Part shown: positions 1 to 5,636 of the stretch, piece after piece | How positions within the stretch are numbered: position 1 is the stretch's first letter | How the letters are laid out: every line of letters begins with the position of its first letter | Source of the DNA: an uncultured Lachnospiraceae bacterium | Lineage (GTDB): Bacteria > Bacillota_A > Clostridia > Lachnospirales > Lachnospiraceae | Direction of reading: 5' to 3' | Assembly (NCBI GenBank): GCA_946614075.1 | Contig: CAMOGO010000073.1 | Coordinates: 1-6,347, forward strand | Length of the DNA stretch: 6,347 nucleotides | Notes under the pieces: model-generated | What the model saw: the letters and a program-made list of their open reading frames with translations, nothing else | What the model was told of the DNA's origin: nothing | Databases searched by the model: none | Made by a program: the position numbers and the translations under genes

Positions 1-50
1 ATCCTGAACGCAGCTTAAAAACCACAGGCTGAAAAGAGCAGATCCGTTCG

Positions 51-77
51 CACGGCCGCCCCAAGGTAACTTTTGCC
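51..77. repeat. Interspersed repeat, copy 1
   Basis: The 19-mer CACGGCCGCCCCAAGGTAA at 51-69 recurs exactly at 2304-2322. The similarity continues less perfectly for 8 more bases (5 of 8 match), giving 24 of 27 identities between 51-77 and 2304-2330. This copy abuts the stop codon of the minus-strand patatin gene, so it would lie in that gene's 3' untranslated RNA. An exact 19-base match between two non-coding stretches of a 6.3-kb window is very unlikely by chance. The function is unknown. It could be part of a dispersed intergenic element, a protein-binding site or a fragment of a structured RNA. The rest of positions 1-50 holds nothing I recognise, apart from a 4-bp stem (CCGT/ACGG, 44-55) that is too small to call. 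Confidence 0.7.
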
Positions 78-1103
78 TTAAAACCATTTGTTTAGGGCGT
101 CGATTCTTTCGTTCATGTTGCGGACCAGCTCGTCGGCACGGGAAAGGGAGGAGACGCGCTCGAGATCGCGCTCGGCTTCCTTCCTGGTGATGGAGGAAGG
201 CAGGTCCACGCCGCGGGATGCGGCATCGGCATGGCGCAGAGCCCGCAGGGTATCGTAATACCCAAGGCGGATCCGGAACTGGATGTTTTTCTGCTGAAAA
301 TCGATGGTGCCGTCCAGGAAATCGCCGATCGAGGCGCTGGGCCAGATGTCGATCACCTCATCAAAGCAGGCTTTTTCGGCAGCGGAAAGCGGGGCCGCCT
401 CGGAGGAGAGGCGTACCACGATGACTTTGCGCACACCCAGGGCCCTCATCGGGGAGAGCGGCGTATTTTCCACCATACCGCCGTCCCGGTACCAGTGCCC
501 CTCGATCTCGATCGGGTCGTAGACATAGGGCATGGCCGTCGCGGCGAGGAGCACCTTTTTCGCCGTCGCGGGAGACTGCGCGCAGAGCCGGCTGAAATCG
601 ACCGTAAAGCTAGAGTTCCCGAAGGTCGCGACAGCATTTTTTTCCAGGCTGTTCTGATATTCCGGCGGCAGGAGGTTGATCGCCTCATGCCCGGGCAGGG
701 AGTGTGTGAGATTCACCAGCATGTGCCGCCTTGCGCCGGCGATGGCGCCGCAGTCCAGGTATTCGTCCATCAGGCGCTTCAGGCCATCCTGGCTGCAGAA
801 GCCGTCGGCGAGGTAACTTTTCCTGGTCAGGTCGGCCAGCGTATCCGTGGCGCCCACGTCAAAGACCAGATTCTTCCCCTCATAGCCGTCGAAGGTGATC
901 ATCTCCTGAGGACTCAGAGTCCCCCAGGCCTCCTCCAGCTTCTCGACCGAGCCCGCCGCGAGGAGGGCACCATTTAATGCACCGACCGACGCACCGGAGA
1001 TGACGACGATGTCATCCAGCTTTCCCTGGTCAGAAAGCGCCTTCAGGACACCTGTTTCATATGCACCTTTTCCTCCGCCTCCGGATAAAACCAGACCCCA
1101 CAT
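78..1103 (-). CDS. Patatin-like phospholipase family protein
   Basis: Predicted lipid acyl hydrolase of 341 residues, probably cytoplasmic because no signal peptide or membrane segment is visible. The N-terminus carries the patatin oxyanion-hole loop GGGGKG (residues 8-13). The nucleophile elbow G-A-S-V-G follows, with catalytic Ser39. The second member of the Ser-Asp dyad is Asp207 in RDGGMVENTP. The order and spacing match the bacterial patatin family (RssA/YjjU-like). The C-terminal ~70 residues are charged and predicted helical, and are not recognised separately. I chose the ATG at 1103 because the oxyanion motif starts 7 residues later and a perfect AGGAGG sits 7 nt upstream; the frame is open to 1163, but those 20 residues have no such site. 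The gene is divergent from the aldo/keto reductase. The lipid substrate cannot be inferred. The family assignment is firm, the physiological role unknown. Confidence 0.93.
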   Translation of the reverse strand: MWGLVLSGGGGKGAYETGVLKALSDQGKLDDIVVISGASVGALNGALLAAGSVEKLEEAWGTLSPQEMITFDGYEGKNLVFDVGATDTLADLTRKSYLADGFCSQDGLKRLMDEYLDCGAIAGARRHMLVNLTHSLPGHEAINLLPPEYQNSLEKNAVATFGNSSFTVDFSRLCAQSPATAKKVLLAATAMPYVYDPIEIEGHWYRDGGMVENTPLSPMRALGVRKVIVVRLSSEAAPLSAAEKACFDEVIDIWPSASIGDFLDGTIDFQQKNIQFRIRLGYYDTLRALRHADAASRGVDLPSSITRKEAERDLERVSSLSRADELVRNMNERIDALNKWF

Positions 1104-1110
1104 CGCAAAA

Positions 1111-1116
1111 CCTCCT
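1111..1116 (-). promoter_or_regulatory. Ribosome binding site of the patatin gene
   Basis: On the minus strand AGGAGG lies 7 nt before the ATG at 1103. It decides the start codon against an in-frame ATG 20 codons upstream (1163), which would overlap the promoter region and lacks a comparable site. Confidence 0.85.
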
Positions 1117-1134
1117 TTTTCACATCTTTTTAAC

Positions 1135-1163
1135 ACGATAGCACGAAAAACCCCTGTGCGCAA
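1135..1163 (-). promoter_or_regulatory. Candidate sigma-A promoter for the patatin gene
   Basis: Reading the minus strand, TTGCGC (1163-1158) and TATCGT (1140-1135) are separated by 17 nt. They match the -35 and -10 consensus at 3 and 4 of 6 positions. Transcription would begin near 1128, about 12 nt before the AGGAGG. Position and spacing are right but the hexamers are weak, so this is a best guess only. Confidence 0.35.
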
Positions 1164-1165
1164 TG

Positions 1166-1202
1166 TTTACATTAGGCGGAAAAACTGGTAAACTGTTATA
1201 TA
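1166..1202 (+). promoter_or_regulatory. Candidate promoter(s) for the aldo/keto reductase gene
   Basis: Two overlapping readings are possible. TTTACA (1166-1171) with TAAACT (1189-1194) has the ideal 17-nt spacer and matches consensus at 5 and 4 of 6. Alternatively TG-T-TATATA (1194-1202) is an extended -10 without a clear -35. Either would start transcription 20-30 nt before the AAGGAGG at 1221-1227. GTTTAC (1165-1170) and GTAAAC (1188-1193) form an inverted repeat separated by 17 nt that coincides with the -35 and -10 of the first reading. Confidence 0.5.
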
Positions 1203-1233
1203 GCAAAAATGTGATACCCAAAGGAGGCAGCGT

Positions 1234-2205
1234 ATGCTTGAAATAGGCAAAAGCGGCATATTTGTACCATATCTGGGACTCGGTACCTGGGCGATCGGCG
1301 GAGGAACCTGGTGGGGAGACAACGACGATGAGCTGTCCATCCGGACGATCCGCGAGGCCGTCGATCTTGGCATCAAGTGGGTCGACACGGCACCGATCTA
1401 TGGCCTGTACCACAGCGAGGCGGTTGTCGGAAGAGCGATCCACGATATCCGGAGCAAGGTCGTGCTTTCCACGAAATGTGCGCTGCAGTGGAGACACGAG
1501 ACCCCGGTGATCCACAAAATGGTCGACGGAACGATGGTTTACCGCGATCTCTCCAAAAAGAGCATCATCGAGGATGTCGAGCACAGCCTGATGAACCTGA
1601 ACACAGACTATATCGATGTCGTGTATACACACTGGCAGACGACCGACTTTGACCTGTATCCCCTCGAGGAGACGGTCGATGCGCTCATGACCCTGAAAAA
1701 AGAGGGAAAGATCCGGGCGATCGGCGCGTCCAATGTCACACCGGAGCTGGTCCGCGAGTACTGCCGTCTGGGCGAGCTCGACGTCATCCAGGAAAAATAC
1801 TCGATCCTGACCCGCAAGGTGGAAAAGGGACTGCTGCCGGCGTGCCGGGCCCTCGGCGTGTCGATGCAGGCGTATTCCCCGCTGGAGCAGGGACTTCTGA
1901 CAGGAAAGGTGTTTATGAACACCACCTATCCGGAGGGAGATGTCCGGAACAATAACCCGAATTTCAAGCCGGAGCGCCGGAAGGCCGCGATCGAGCTGAT
2001 GGCCTCCTGGAGGGATCTGACGGAGAAATATGGCTGCTCGATCGGTAATCTCGTGATCGCTTTTCTTCACCAGCACGCGGAGGACGTCCACATCATGTGC
2101 GGCGCGCGCACGCCGGAGCAGATCGAGGAGAACGTCAAGGCTCTTAAGATTGCGATCGAGCCGGATGATTTTGCACGGATGGAGCGCGATATCGACGCAC
2201 TCTGA
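1234..2205 (+). CDS. Aldo/keto reductase, IolS-like
   Basis: Predicted soluble NADP(H)-dependent oxidoreductase of the aldo/keto reductase superfamily, 323 residues, full length for the family. The (beta/alpha)8 catalytic tetrad is visible: Asp51 and Tyr56 in DTAPIYG, Lys81 in STKC, and His133 in YTHW. Downstream are GASN (164-167), the cofactor-loop motif YSPLEQGLLTGK (214-225) and the C-terminal phosphate-binding segment GARTPEQIEEN (290-300). From memory it most resembles the IolS/YghZ-like branch (AKR11 and neighbours), including the LDVIQEKYSIL and FPEGDxRN-type stretches. The substrate could be a sugar, inositol derivative or small aldehyde; sequence alone does not decide. The start is supported by AAGGAGG 6 nt upstream. 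The gene stands alone, divergent from the patatin gene and followed by a terminator-like hairpin. No inositol or sugar catabolic genes lie within the window to point to a pathway. Confidence 0.93.
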   Translation: MLEIGKSGIFVPYLGLGTWAIGGGTWWGDNDDELSIRTIREAVDLGIKWVDTAPIYGLYHSEAVVGRAIHDIRSKVVLSTKCALQWRHETPVIHKMVDGTMVYRDLSKKSIIEDVEHSLMNLNTDYIDVVYTHWQTTDFDLYPLEETVDALMTLKKEGKIRAIGASNVTPELVREYCRLGELDVIQEKYSILTRKVEKGLLPACRALGVSMQAYSPLEQGLLTGKVFMNTTYPEGDVRNNNPNFKPERRKAAIELMASWRDLTEKYGCSIGNLVIAFLHQHAEDVHIMCGARTPEQIEENVKALKIAIEPDDFARMERDIDAL

Positions 2206-2244
2206 TGCCTTATTAGCAGGAAGTTGGTTTTGCACCACCAAAAG

Positions 2245-2300
2245 ACCGGCGGAGTGCTCCGTTGATTCATAACGGAACACCTCGCCGGTTTTAGCATTTT
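2245..2300 (+). terminator. Rho-independent terminator after the aldo/keto reductase gene
   Basis: Arms 2245-2263 and 2271-2289 form a 19-bp stem with a 7-nt loop (GATTCAT). On the plus strand it has one G-U wobble and two A-C mismatches, and it is followed by TTTTAGCATTTT. Flanking AA/TT bases extend the stem slightly. It starts 40 nt after the reductase stop codon and no minus-strand gene converges on it, so the plus strand is the natural reading. The U-tract is interrupted by AGC, so termination may be incomplete and some read-through into the ABC gene is possible. The 8-mer TTTTGCAC occurs on both sides of the hairpin (2228-2235 and 2297-2304). Confidence 0.7.
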
Positions 2301-2303
2301 GCA

Positions 2304-2330
2304 CACGGCCGCCCCAAGGTAAATGCTGCC
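2304..2330. repeat. Interspersed repeat, copy 2
   Basis: Second copy of the repeat at 51-77: 19 exact bases (2304-2322) and 24 of 27 over the longer span. It follows the terminator hairpin directly and ends 47 nt before the ABC exporter start. Its last bases form the 5' arm of a small hairpin (2325-2340) that copy 1 lacks. Both copies are in the same orientation on the plus strand, but one lies downstream of a minus-strand gene and the other upstream of a plus-strand gene, so a shared position relative to genes is not evident. Confidence 0.7.
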
Positions 2331-2340
2331 GGATGGCAGC
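2325..2340 (+). other. Small hairpin in the ABC gene leader
   Basis: GCTGCC (2325-2330) and GGCAGC (2335-2340) are a perfect 6-bp inverted repeat around a GGAT loop. It sits 23 nt upstream of the ABC ribosome binding site and has no following T-tract, so it is not a terminator. It could be a leader stem or an operator half-site pair. No convincing sigma-A promoter is visible between 2206 and 2377; transcription may come from a divergent promoter type or from read-through. Confidence 0.4.
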
Positions 2341-2363
2341 GGGCGGGTGAGTGCAGCGAATAG

Positions 2364-2370
2364 AAGGAGG
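2364..2370 (+). promoter_or_regulatory. Ribosome binding site of the ABC exporter gene
   Basis: AAGGAGG lies 7 nt before the ATG at 2378. The open frame extends upstream to a GTG at 2351, but that reading would translate through this site and has no Shine-Dalgarno of its own, so the ATG at 2378 is preferred. Confidence 0.88.
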
Positions 2371-2377
2371 AAAAGCT

Positions 2378-4639
2378 ATGCCGCCGGGCGGACCTATGAG
2401 ACGTGATTTTCTGACAGAAGAGGAGAAGGCCAGCCAGCCGAAGGTGACCGGAGCCCTTTTAAAAAGGGTGTTTTCCTGGCTCCTGCCATACAAACGCCAG
2501 ATGCTTCTGGTGCTTTTGTGCATTGCTTTGTCCTCCGTGATGAACCTGCTGCCGTCGGTGCTTACCGGTAAAATCATCGATGAGGGCCTGATCGGGCGTG
2601 ATCTGGGAAGACTCATTTTCCTGATCGTGCTCTCGTTTGCCGTGACCGTCGGCGCGAATCTGATCGGCGTCGCGGAGAGCTATTTAAACAGCTGGATCGC
2701 GGAGCACATCACCTTCGACATGAGAAACCAGATGTATAAGCATCTGCAGCAGATGCCGCAGTCCTTCTTTACCTCGAGCAATCAGGGCGACATCATCACC
2801 CGCATGACGAGCGATATCAGCGGGGTCAAAGCGGTCATCACCAGCACGATGACCAGCATCCTGTCCAATTCCATCACGCTCATCGCCGCGCTGGTGCTGA
2901 TGTACCGGGCAAATCCGCTGCTGGCGACGATCGGCATCGTGATCGTGCCGCTATTTGCCATTCCGACCAGGCGCGCCGGTAAAAACCGGTGGATGCTGAC
3001 CCGTGAGGCACAGGAATCAAACGATGAGATTAACGGCATCCTGAATGAGACTCTGTCCGTGAGCGGGCAGCTTTTAGTGAAGCTCTTTGGCCGGGAGAAG
3101 TACGAGTATGACCGCTACGAGGCCGTCAATGAGAAAATGATCGGCCTGAATATCCGGGAGAGCATGGCGGGAAGGTGGTTCCGCGTCGTGATCTCGACCG
3201 TCGCGAATGTCGGCCCCATGCTTTTGTACCTGGTCGGCGGCATCCTCATCATGCGCTACGATTCCGACCTGACGGTCGGTGACATCACGGTCCTGGTCAC
3301 GCTGCTCGGACGAATGTATGGCCCGGTCAATAATCTCCTCAGCATCCAGGTCGAGTGGATCCGCTCGATGGCGCTCTTCAGCCGGATTTTCGAGTATTTT
3401 GACCTGCCGGTCACCATCGAAAATGCGAAGGACGCGATCCGCCCCGAGAAGGCAGAGGGAAATGTCGAGTTCGTGAATGTCGGCTTTTCCTACAGCCCGG
3501 AGCGCAAAATCCTGAAAAATATCAATTTCCGGCTGGAGCATGGGCGCAGCGTGGCCATTGTCGGCCCGTCCGGCTCGGGTAAGAGCACAATCGTAAACCT
3601 CATCCCCCGTCTGTACGATGTGGATGAAGGCGCGGTCCTGTTTGACGGGATCGACGTGCGCAAGCTCGACCTGGATTATCTCCGGGAGAATGTCGGCATC
3701 GTGAGTCAGGAGACCTACCTGTTCCACGGGACGATCCGGGAAAACCTGCTCTATGCAAAGCCCGATGCGAGCGAGGAAGAGCTGATCAGCGCCTGCCGCG
3801 CCGCAAACATCTACGACTTTATCGAGAAACAGGATAAGGGCCTGGATACGATGGTCGGAAACCGCGGCCTGAAGCTTTCAGGCGGCGAAAAGCAGCGTAT
3901 CTCCATCGCCCGTGTCCTGCTGAAGGATCCGGCTCTGCTGATCTTTGACGAAGCGACGTCCGCCCTCGATTCCATCTCGGAGAAAAAGATCCAGGATGCC
4001 CTCGATCCGCTGATCGAAAGCCGGACGAGCATCCTGATCGCACACCGGCTCTCGACGATCCTGGCCGCGGATGAGATCCTGGTCGTAAAGGACGGCGAGA
4101 TCGTCGAGCGCGGCACGCACAGCGAGCTGGTCGGAGCCGGCGGTGTCTACACGGAGCTTTACACGACGCAGTTTGGCCGGACGCTGGACGAGAGCGGCAT
4201 GACGACCCACGAGGTCCAGCCGCAGGAGATGGACGAGGTCATGAAGCTGTGGCTCGATACGAATGTCGAGACTCACGATTATATCCCTGCCAGCTACTGG
4301 CAGGAAAAGGAAGAAAGCGTGCGGGACGCGATGAAGGACGCCGAGGTCTATGTCCTTTCCGACCGGACCAACGAGGGCGAGAACGTCCTGGGCTTCATCG
4401 GCCTGAACGAGAGCGGCATTTCCGGCTTCTTTGTCGACCGGTATTTCCGCTCCCGCGGCATCGGCAAGCAGCTGCTCGACTATGTGAAGGAGCAGCACGA
4501 TGAGCTGAGCCTGCACGTCTACGAGAAAAATACGCGGGCGATCCGTTTTTATGAGCGCGAGGGCTTTACCGTCACCGGGCACGGAACCGATGAGGCAACC
4601 GGAGAGCCTCAGCTGACGATGGAGTGGAAGAAAAAATGA
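2378..4639 (+). CDS. ABC exporter (permease + ATPase) fused to a C-terminal GNAT acetyltransferase domain
   Basis: A 753-residue fusion; a typical half-size ABC exporter is about 580. Residues ~35-325 form the membrane domain, with six hydrophobic segments near 42-61, 79-100, 157-176, 180-197, 269-291 and 301-321. The ATPase domain (~360-595) is complete: Walker A GPSGSGKST (396-404), Q-loop Gln444, signature LSGGE (500-504), Walker B with Asp524 and catalytic Glu525, D-loop SALD, and His556. It resembles BmrA/MsbA-type homodimeric exporters; the cargo is unknown. After a linker of only ~6 residues, residues 608-753 read as a complete GNAT domain, with acetyl-CoA motif RSRGIG (691-696) and the NTRAIRFYEREGF segment (718-730). 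The domain begins at a Met (ATG 4199) where a stand-alone GNAT would start, which suggests loss of an intervening stop codon. Weak internal initiation there (GGACGAGAG, 4 nt upstream) is possible. The next gene overlaps by 4 nt, implying an operon. Confidence 0.92.
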   Translation: MPPGGPMRRDFLTEEEKASQPKVTGALLKRVFSWLLPYKRQMLLVLLCIALSSVMNLLPSVLTGKIIDEGLIGRDLGRLIFLIVLSFAVTVGANLIGVAESYLNSWIAEHITFDMRNQMYKHLQQMPQSFFTSSNQGDIITRMTSDISGVKAVITSTMTSILSNSITLIAALVLMYRANPLLATIGIVIVPLFAIPTRRAGKNRWMLTREAQESNDEINGILNETLSVSGQLLVKLFGREKYEYDRYEAVNEKMIGLNIRESMAGRWFRVVISTVANVGPMLLYLVGGILIMRYDSDLTVGDITVLVTLLGRMYGPVNNLLSIQVEWIRSMALFSRIFEYFDLPVTIENAKDAIRPEKAEGNVEFVNVGFSYSPERKILKNINFRLEHGRSVAIVGPSGSGKSTIVNLIPRLYDVDEGAVLFDGIDVRKLDLDYLRENVGIVSQETYLFHGTIRENLLYAKPDASEEELISACRAANIYDFIEKQDKGLDTMVGNRGLKLSGGEKQRISIARVLLKDPALLIFDEATSALDSISEKKIQDALDPLIESRTSILIAHRLSTILAADEILVVKDGEIVERGTHSELVGAGGVYTELYTTQFGRTLDESGMTTHEVQPQEMDEVMKLWLDTNVETHDYIPASYWQEKEESVRDAMKDAEVYVLSDRTNEGENVLGFIGLNESGISGFFVDRYFRSRGIGKQLLDYVKEQHDELSLHVYEKNTRAIRFYEREGFTVTGHGTDEATGEPQLTMEWKKK

Positions 4640-5394
4640 TCTGGATCACAGGAGATACCCACGGAGATTTCCGGCACCGGTTTTCGATGGAAGCCTTCCC
4701 GGAGCAAAGGCAGATGACAAAGGACGACTACGTCATCATTCTGGGAGACTTCGGCGGAATCTGGGAATACAAGGGAGAAAACAAAAAAGAGAAAAACTGG
4801 CTCGACTGGTTTGAGGAGCGCTCCTACACCCTGCTGTTTCTGGACGGAAACCACGAGAATTTCGACCGGCTGAATGCCTACCCGGAGAAAAGCTGGCACG
4901 GCGGGCGCGTCCATGAGATCCGCCCCTCCGTCCTGCACCTGATGCGCGGGCAGGTCTACGAGATCGGCACGAAAAAGGTCTTCACCTTCGGAGGCGCCGC
5001 GAGCCACGATATTTCCGCAGGGATCCTGGATCCCGCCGATCCGCTGTACCGGACCAAAAGGCAGCGGCTGAACCGCCAGCGCGTCTTTTACCGCGTCCTG
5101 AGACAAAGCTGGTGGCCGGAAGAGCTTGCCAGCGAGGAGGAGATGGCCGAGGGCCTGAAGAACCTGGCCGCCCACGAAAACCGGGTCGACCTGATCCTGT
5201 CCCACTGCTGCGCGAGCAGCACCCAGGCCGTGATCGGCCGCGGCTTTTACAAGCCGGATGCCGAAACCGATTACCTCGAGCAGATCAAACAAAGCATTTC
5301 CTACGACTACTGGCTCTTCGGCCACTACCACGACAACAGGAGAGTCAGCGAGAAGGAATTCCTCCTCTATGAGCAGTTTGTGCGGGTTGAGTAA
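4636..5394 (+). CDS. Calcineurin-like metallophosphoesterase
   Basis: Predicted soluble dinuclear-metal phosphoesterase, 252 residues. The signature blocks appear in order: GDTHGD (6-11, ligands Asp7 and His9), GDFG (37-40, bridging Asp38), GNHEN (71-75, Asn72 and catalytic His73), then His190 in LSHC, and GHYH (229-232, His230 and His232). All metal-binding residues are present, so it should be active. The substrate is not evident: protein phosphatase, nucleotidase and phosphodiesterase activities all occur in this fold. I chose the ATG at 4636, which overlaps the ABC-GNAT stop as ATGA and has GGAAG 5 nt upstream; a GTG at 4624 in frame would add four residues. The overlap predicts translational coupling with the exporter. 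No clear terminator follows: the inverted repeats at 5406-5420 and 5474-5486 are short and lack a T-tract. Confidence 0.92.
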   Translation: MIWITGDTHGDFRHRFSMEAFPEQRQMTKDDYVIILGDFGGIWEYKGENKKEKNWLDWFEERSYTLLFLDGNHENFDRLNAYPEKSWHGGRVHEIRPSVLHLMRGQVYEIGTKKVFTFGGAASHDISAGILDPADPLYRTKRQRLNRQRVFYRVLRQSWWPEELASEEEMAEGLKNLAAHENRVDLILSHCCASSTQAVIGRGFYKPDAETDYLEQIKQSISYDYWLFGHYHDNRRVSEKEFLLYEQFVRVE

Positions 5395-5430
5395 GGCACA
5401 TACTGGCGGCCGGAGACCGCGAAAAAGGCG

Positions 5431-5472
5431 GAAAAAGGATGCGAATCAGGCAGAAAAGGCTTAGAATCAGGC
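5431..5472 (+). repeat. Degenerate 21-nt tandem repeats upstream of kup
   Basis: Two adjacent 21-nt units (5431-5451 and 5452-5472) agree at 16 of 21 positions and share the exact 9-mer GAATCAGGC, 21 nt apart (5443-5451, 5464-5472). A third, more divergent relative lies at about 5482-5504 (GGAAAAGG, then GAAATCACAGG) and covers the -35 of the kup promoter. A partial GAAAAAGGC precedes the array at 5421. A 21-nt period is two helical turns, which would place the units on one face of the DNA, as in direct-repeat operators. They could equally be decayed duplication without function. Confidence 0.5.
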
Positions 5473-5490
5473 GTTCCCTGCGGGAAAAGG

Positions 5491-5519
5491 TTGAAATCAC
5501 AGGGATCATGTGATATACT
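5491..5519 (+). promoter_or_regulatory. Sigma-A promoter of kup with an inverted repeat in the spacer
   Basis: TTGAAA (5491-5496) and TATACT (5514-5519) are 17 nt apart, each matching consensus at 5 of 6, and TGA at 5511-5513 supplies the extended -10 TGn. This is the best promoter in the window; transcription should begin near 5526. ATCACA (5496-5501) and TGTGAT (5509-5514) form a perfect inverted repeat around 7 nt that fills the spacer and touches both hexamers. A regulator bound there would block RNA polymerase, so it is a candidate operator. The half-sites are in the opposite order to the Crp/Fnr consensus, so that family is not implied. Confidence 0.75.
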
Positions 5520-5525
5520 TCGTTA

Positions 5526-5636
5526 TATTTCTGACGTAAAAAAAGGCAGCCATCCAAAAAGCATAAAGACGGCAAGGCCATGTCGATACGTTAGTCCACT
5601 ACAAGAGAAAGAAAGCAAGAAAGAAGAGCAGATAAG
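5526..5636 (+). other. 5' untranslated leader of kup
   Basis: About 110 nt separate the predicted start of transcription from the kup ATG. CTGACGT (5531-5537) can pair with ACGTTAG (5588-5594) through 7 bp including one G-U, enclosing a segment with a small hairpin, GACGGC AAG GCC..GTC (5568-5583). The last part (5603-5628) is purine-only except for one C. I looked for the c-di-AMP (ydaO-type) riboswitch common ahead of potassium transporter genes and did not see its conserved blocks. The long-range stem is short enough to arise by chance, so calling this a structured RNA is speculative. Confidence 0.35.

Noticed and set aside
811..821. AGGTAACTTTT inside the patatin gene matching the edge of repeat copy 1 (64-74)
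   Set aside because: An 11-mer match is expected by chance in a window of this size, and it lies in coding sequence without the repeat's GC-rich core.
231..977. 248-codon plus-strand open frame inside the patatin gene
   Set aside because: Composition is typical of a shadow frame and it lies wholly opposite a gene with complete patatin motifs.
1120..2616. 498-codon open frame on the minus strand opposite the aldo/keto reductase and the start of the ABC gene
   Set aside because: It has no recognisable domain or motif and is antisense to a gene with an intact catalytic tetrad and good start. Long antisense frames are expected in GC-rich genes with strong codon bias.
3878..4582. 234-codon minus-strand open frame opposite the ATPase and GNAT domains, and a 217-codon one at 3074-3727
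   Set aside because: Antisense shadows of a strongly supported coding frame, without motifs or ribosome binding sites I could support.
4609..5331. 240-codon minus-strand open frame opposite the metallophosphoesterase
   Set aside because: Complementary-strand shadow; the plus-strand frame carries all phosphoesterase motifs.
5405..5420. Short inverted repeat GCGG/CCGC, and TTCCC-TGC-GGGAA at 5474-5486, as terminators of the phosphoesterase operon
   Set aside because: Stems of 4-5 bp with no following T-tract on either strand.
5345..5581. 78-codon minus-strand open frame across the gap before kup
   Set aside because: No Shine-Dalgarno or known motif, and it runs across the kup promoter and into the phosphoesterase 3' end.
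5580..5594. Tiny upstream open frame in the kup leader (ATG TCG ATA CGT TAG)
   Set aside because: Four codons only, with an AAGG just 2 nt from the ATG, too close to serve as a ribosome binding site.
5526..5600. c-di-AMP or c-di-GMP riboswitch in the kup leader
   Set aside because: Short GGCAA-like strings recall such aptamers but the conserved blocks are absent and the leader is too short for the ydaO class.
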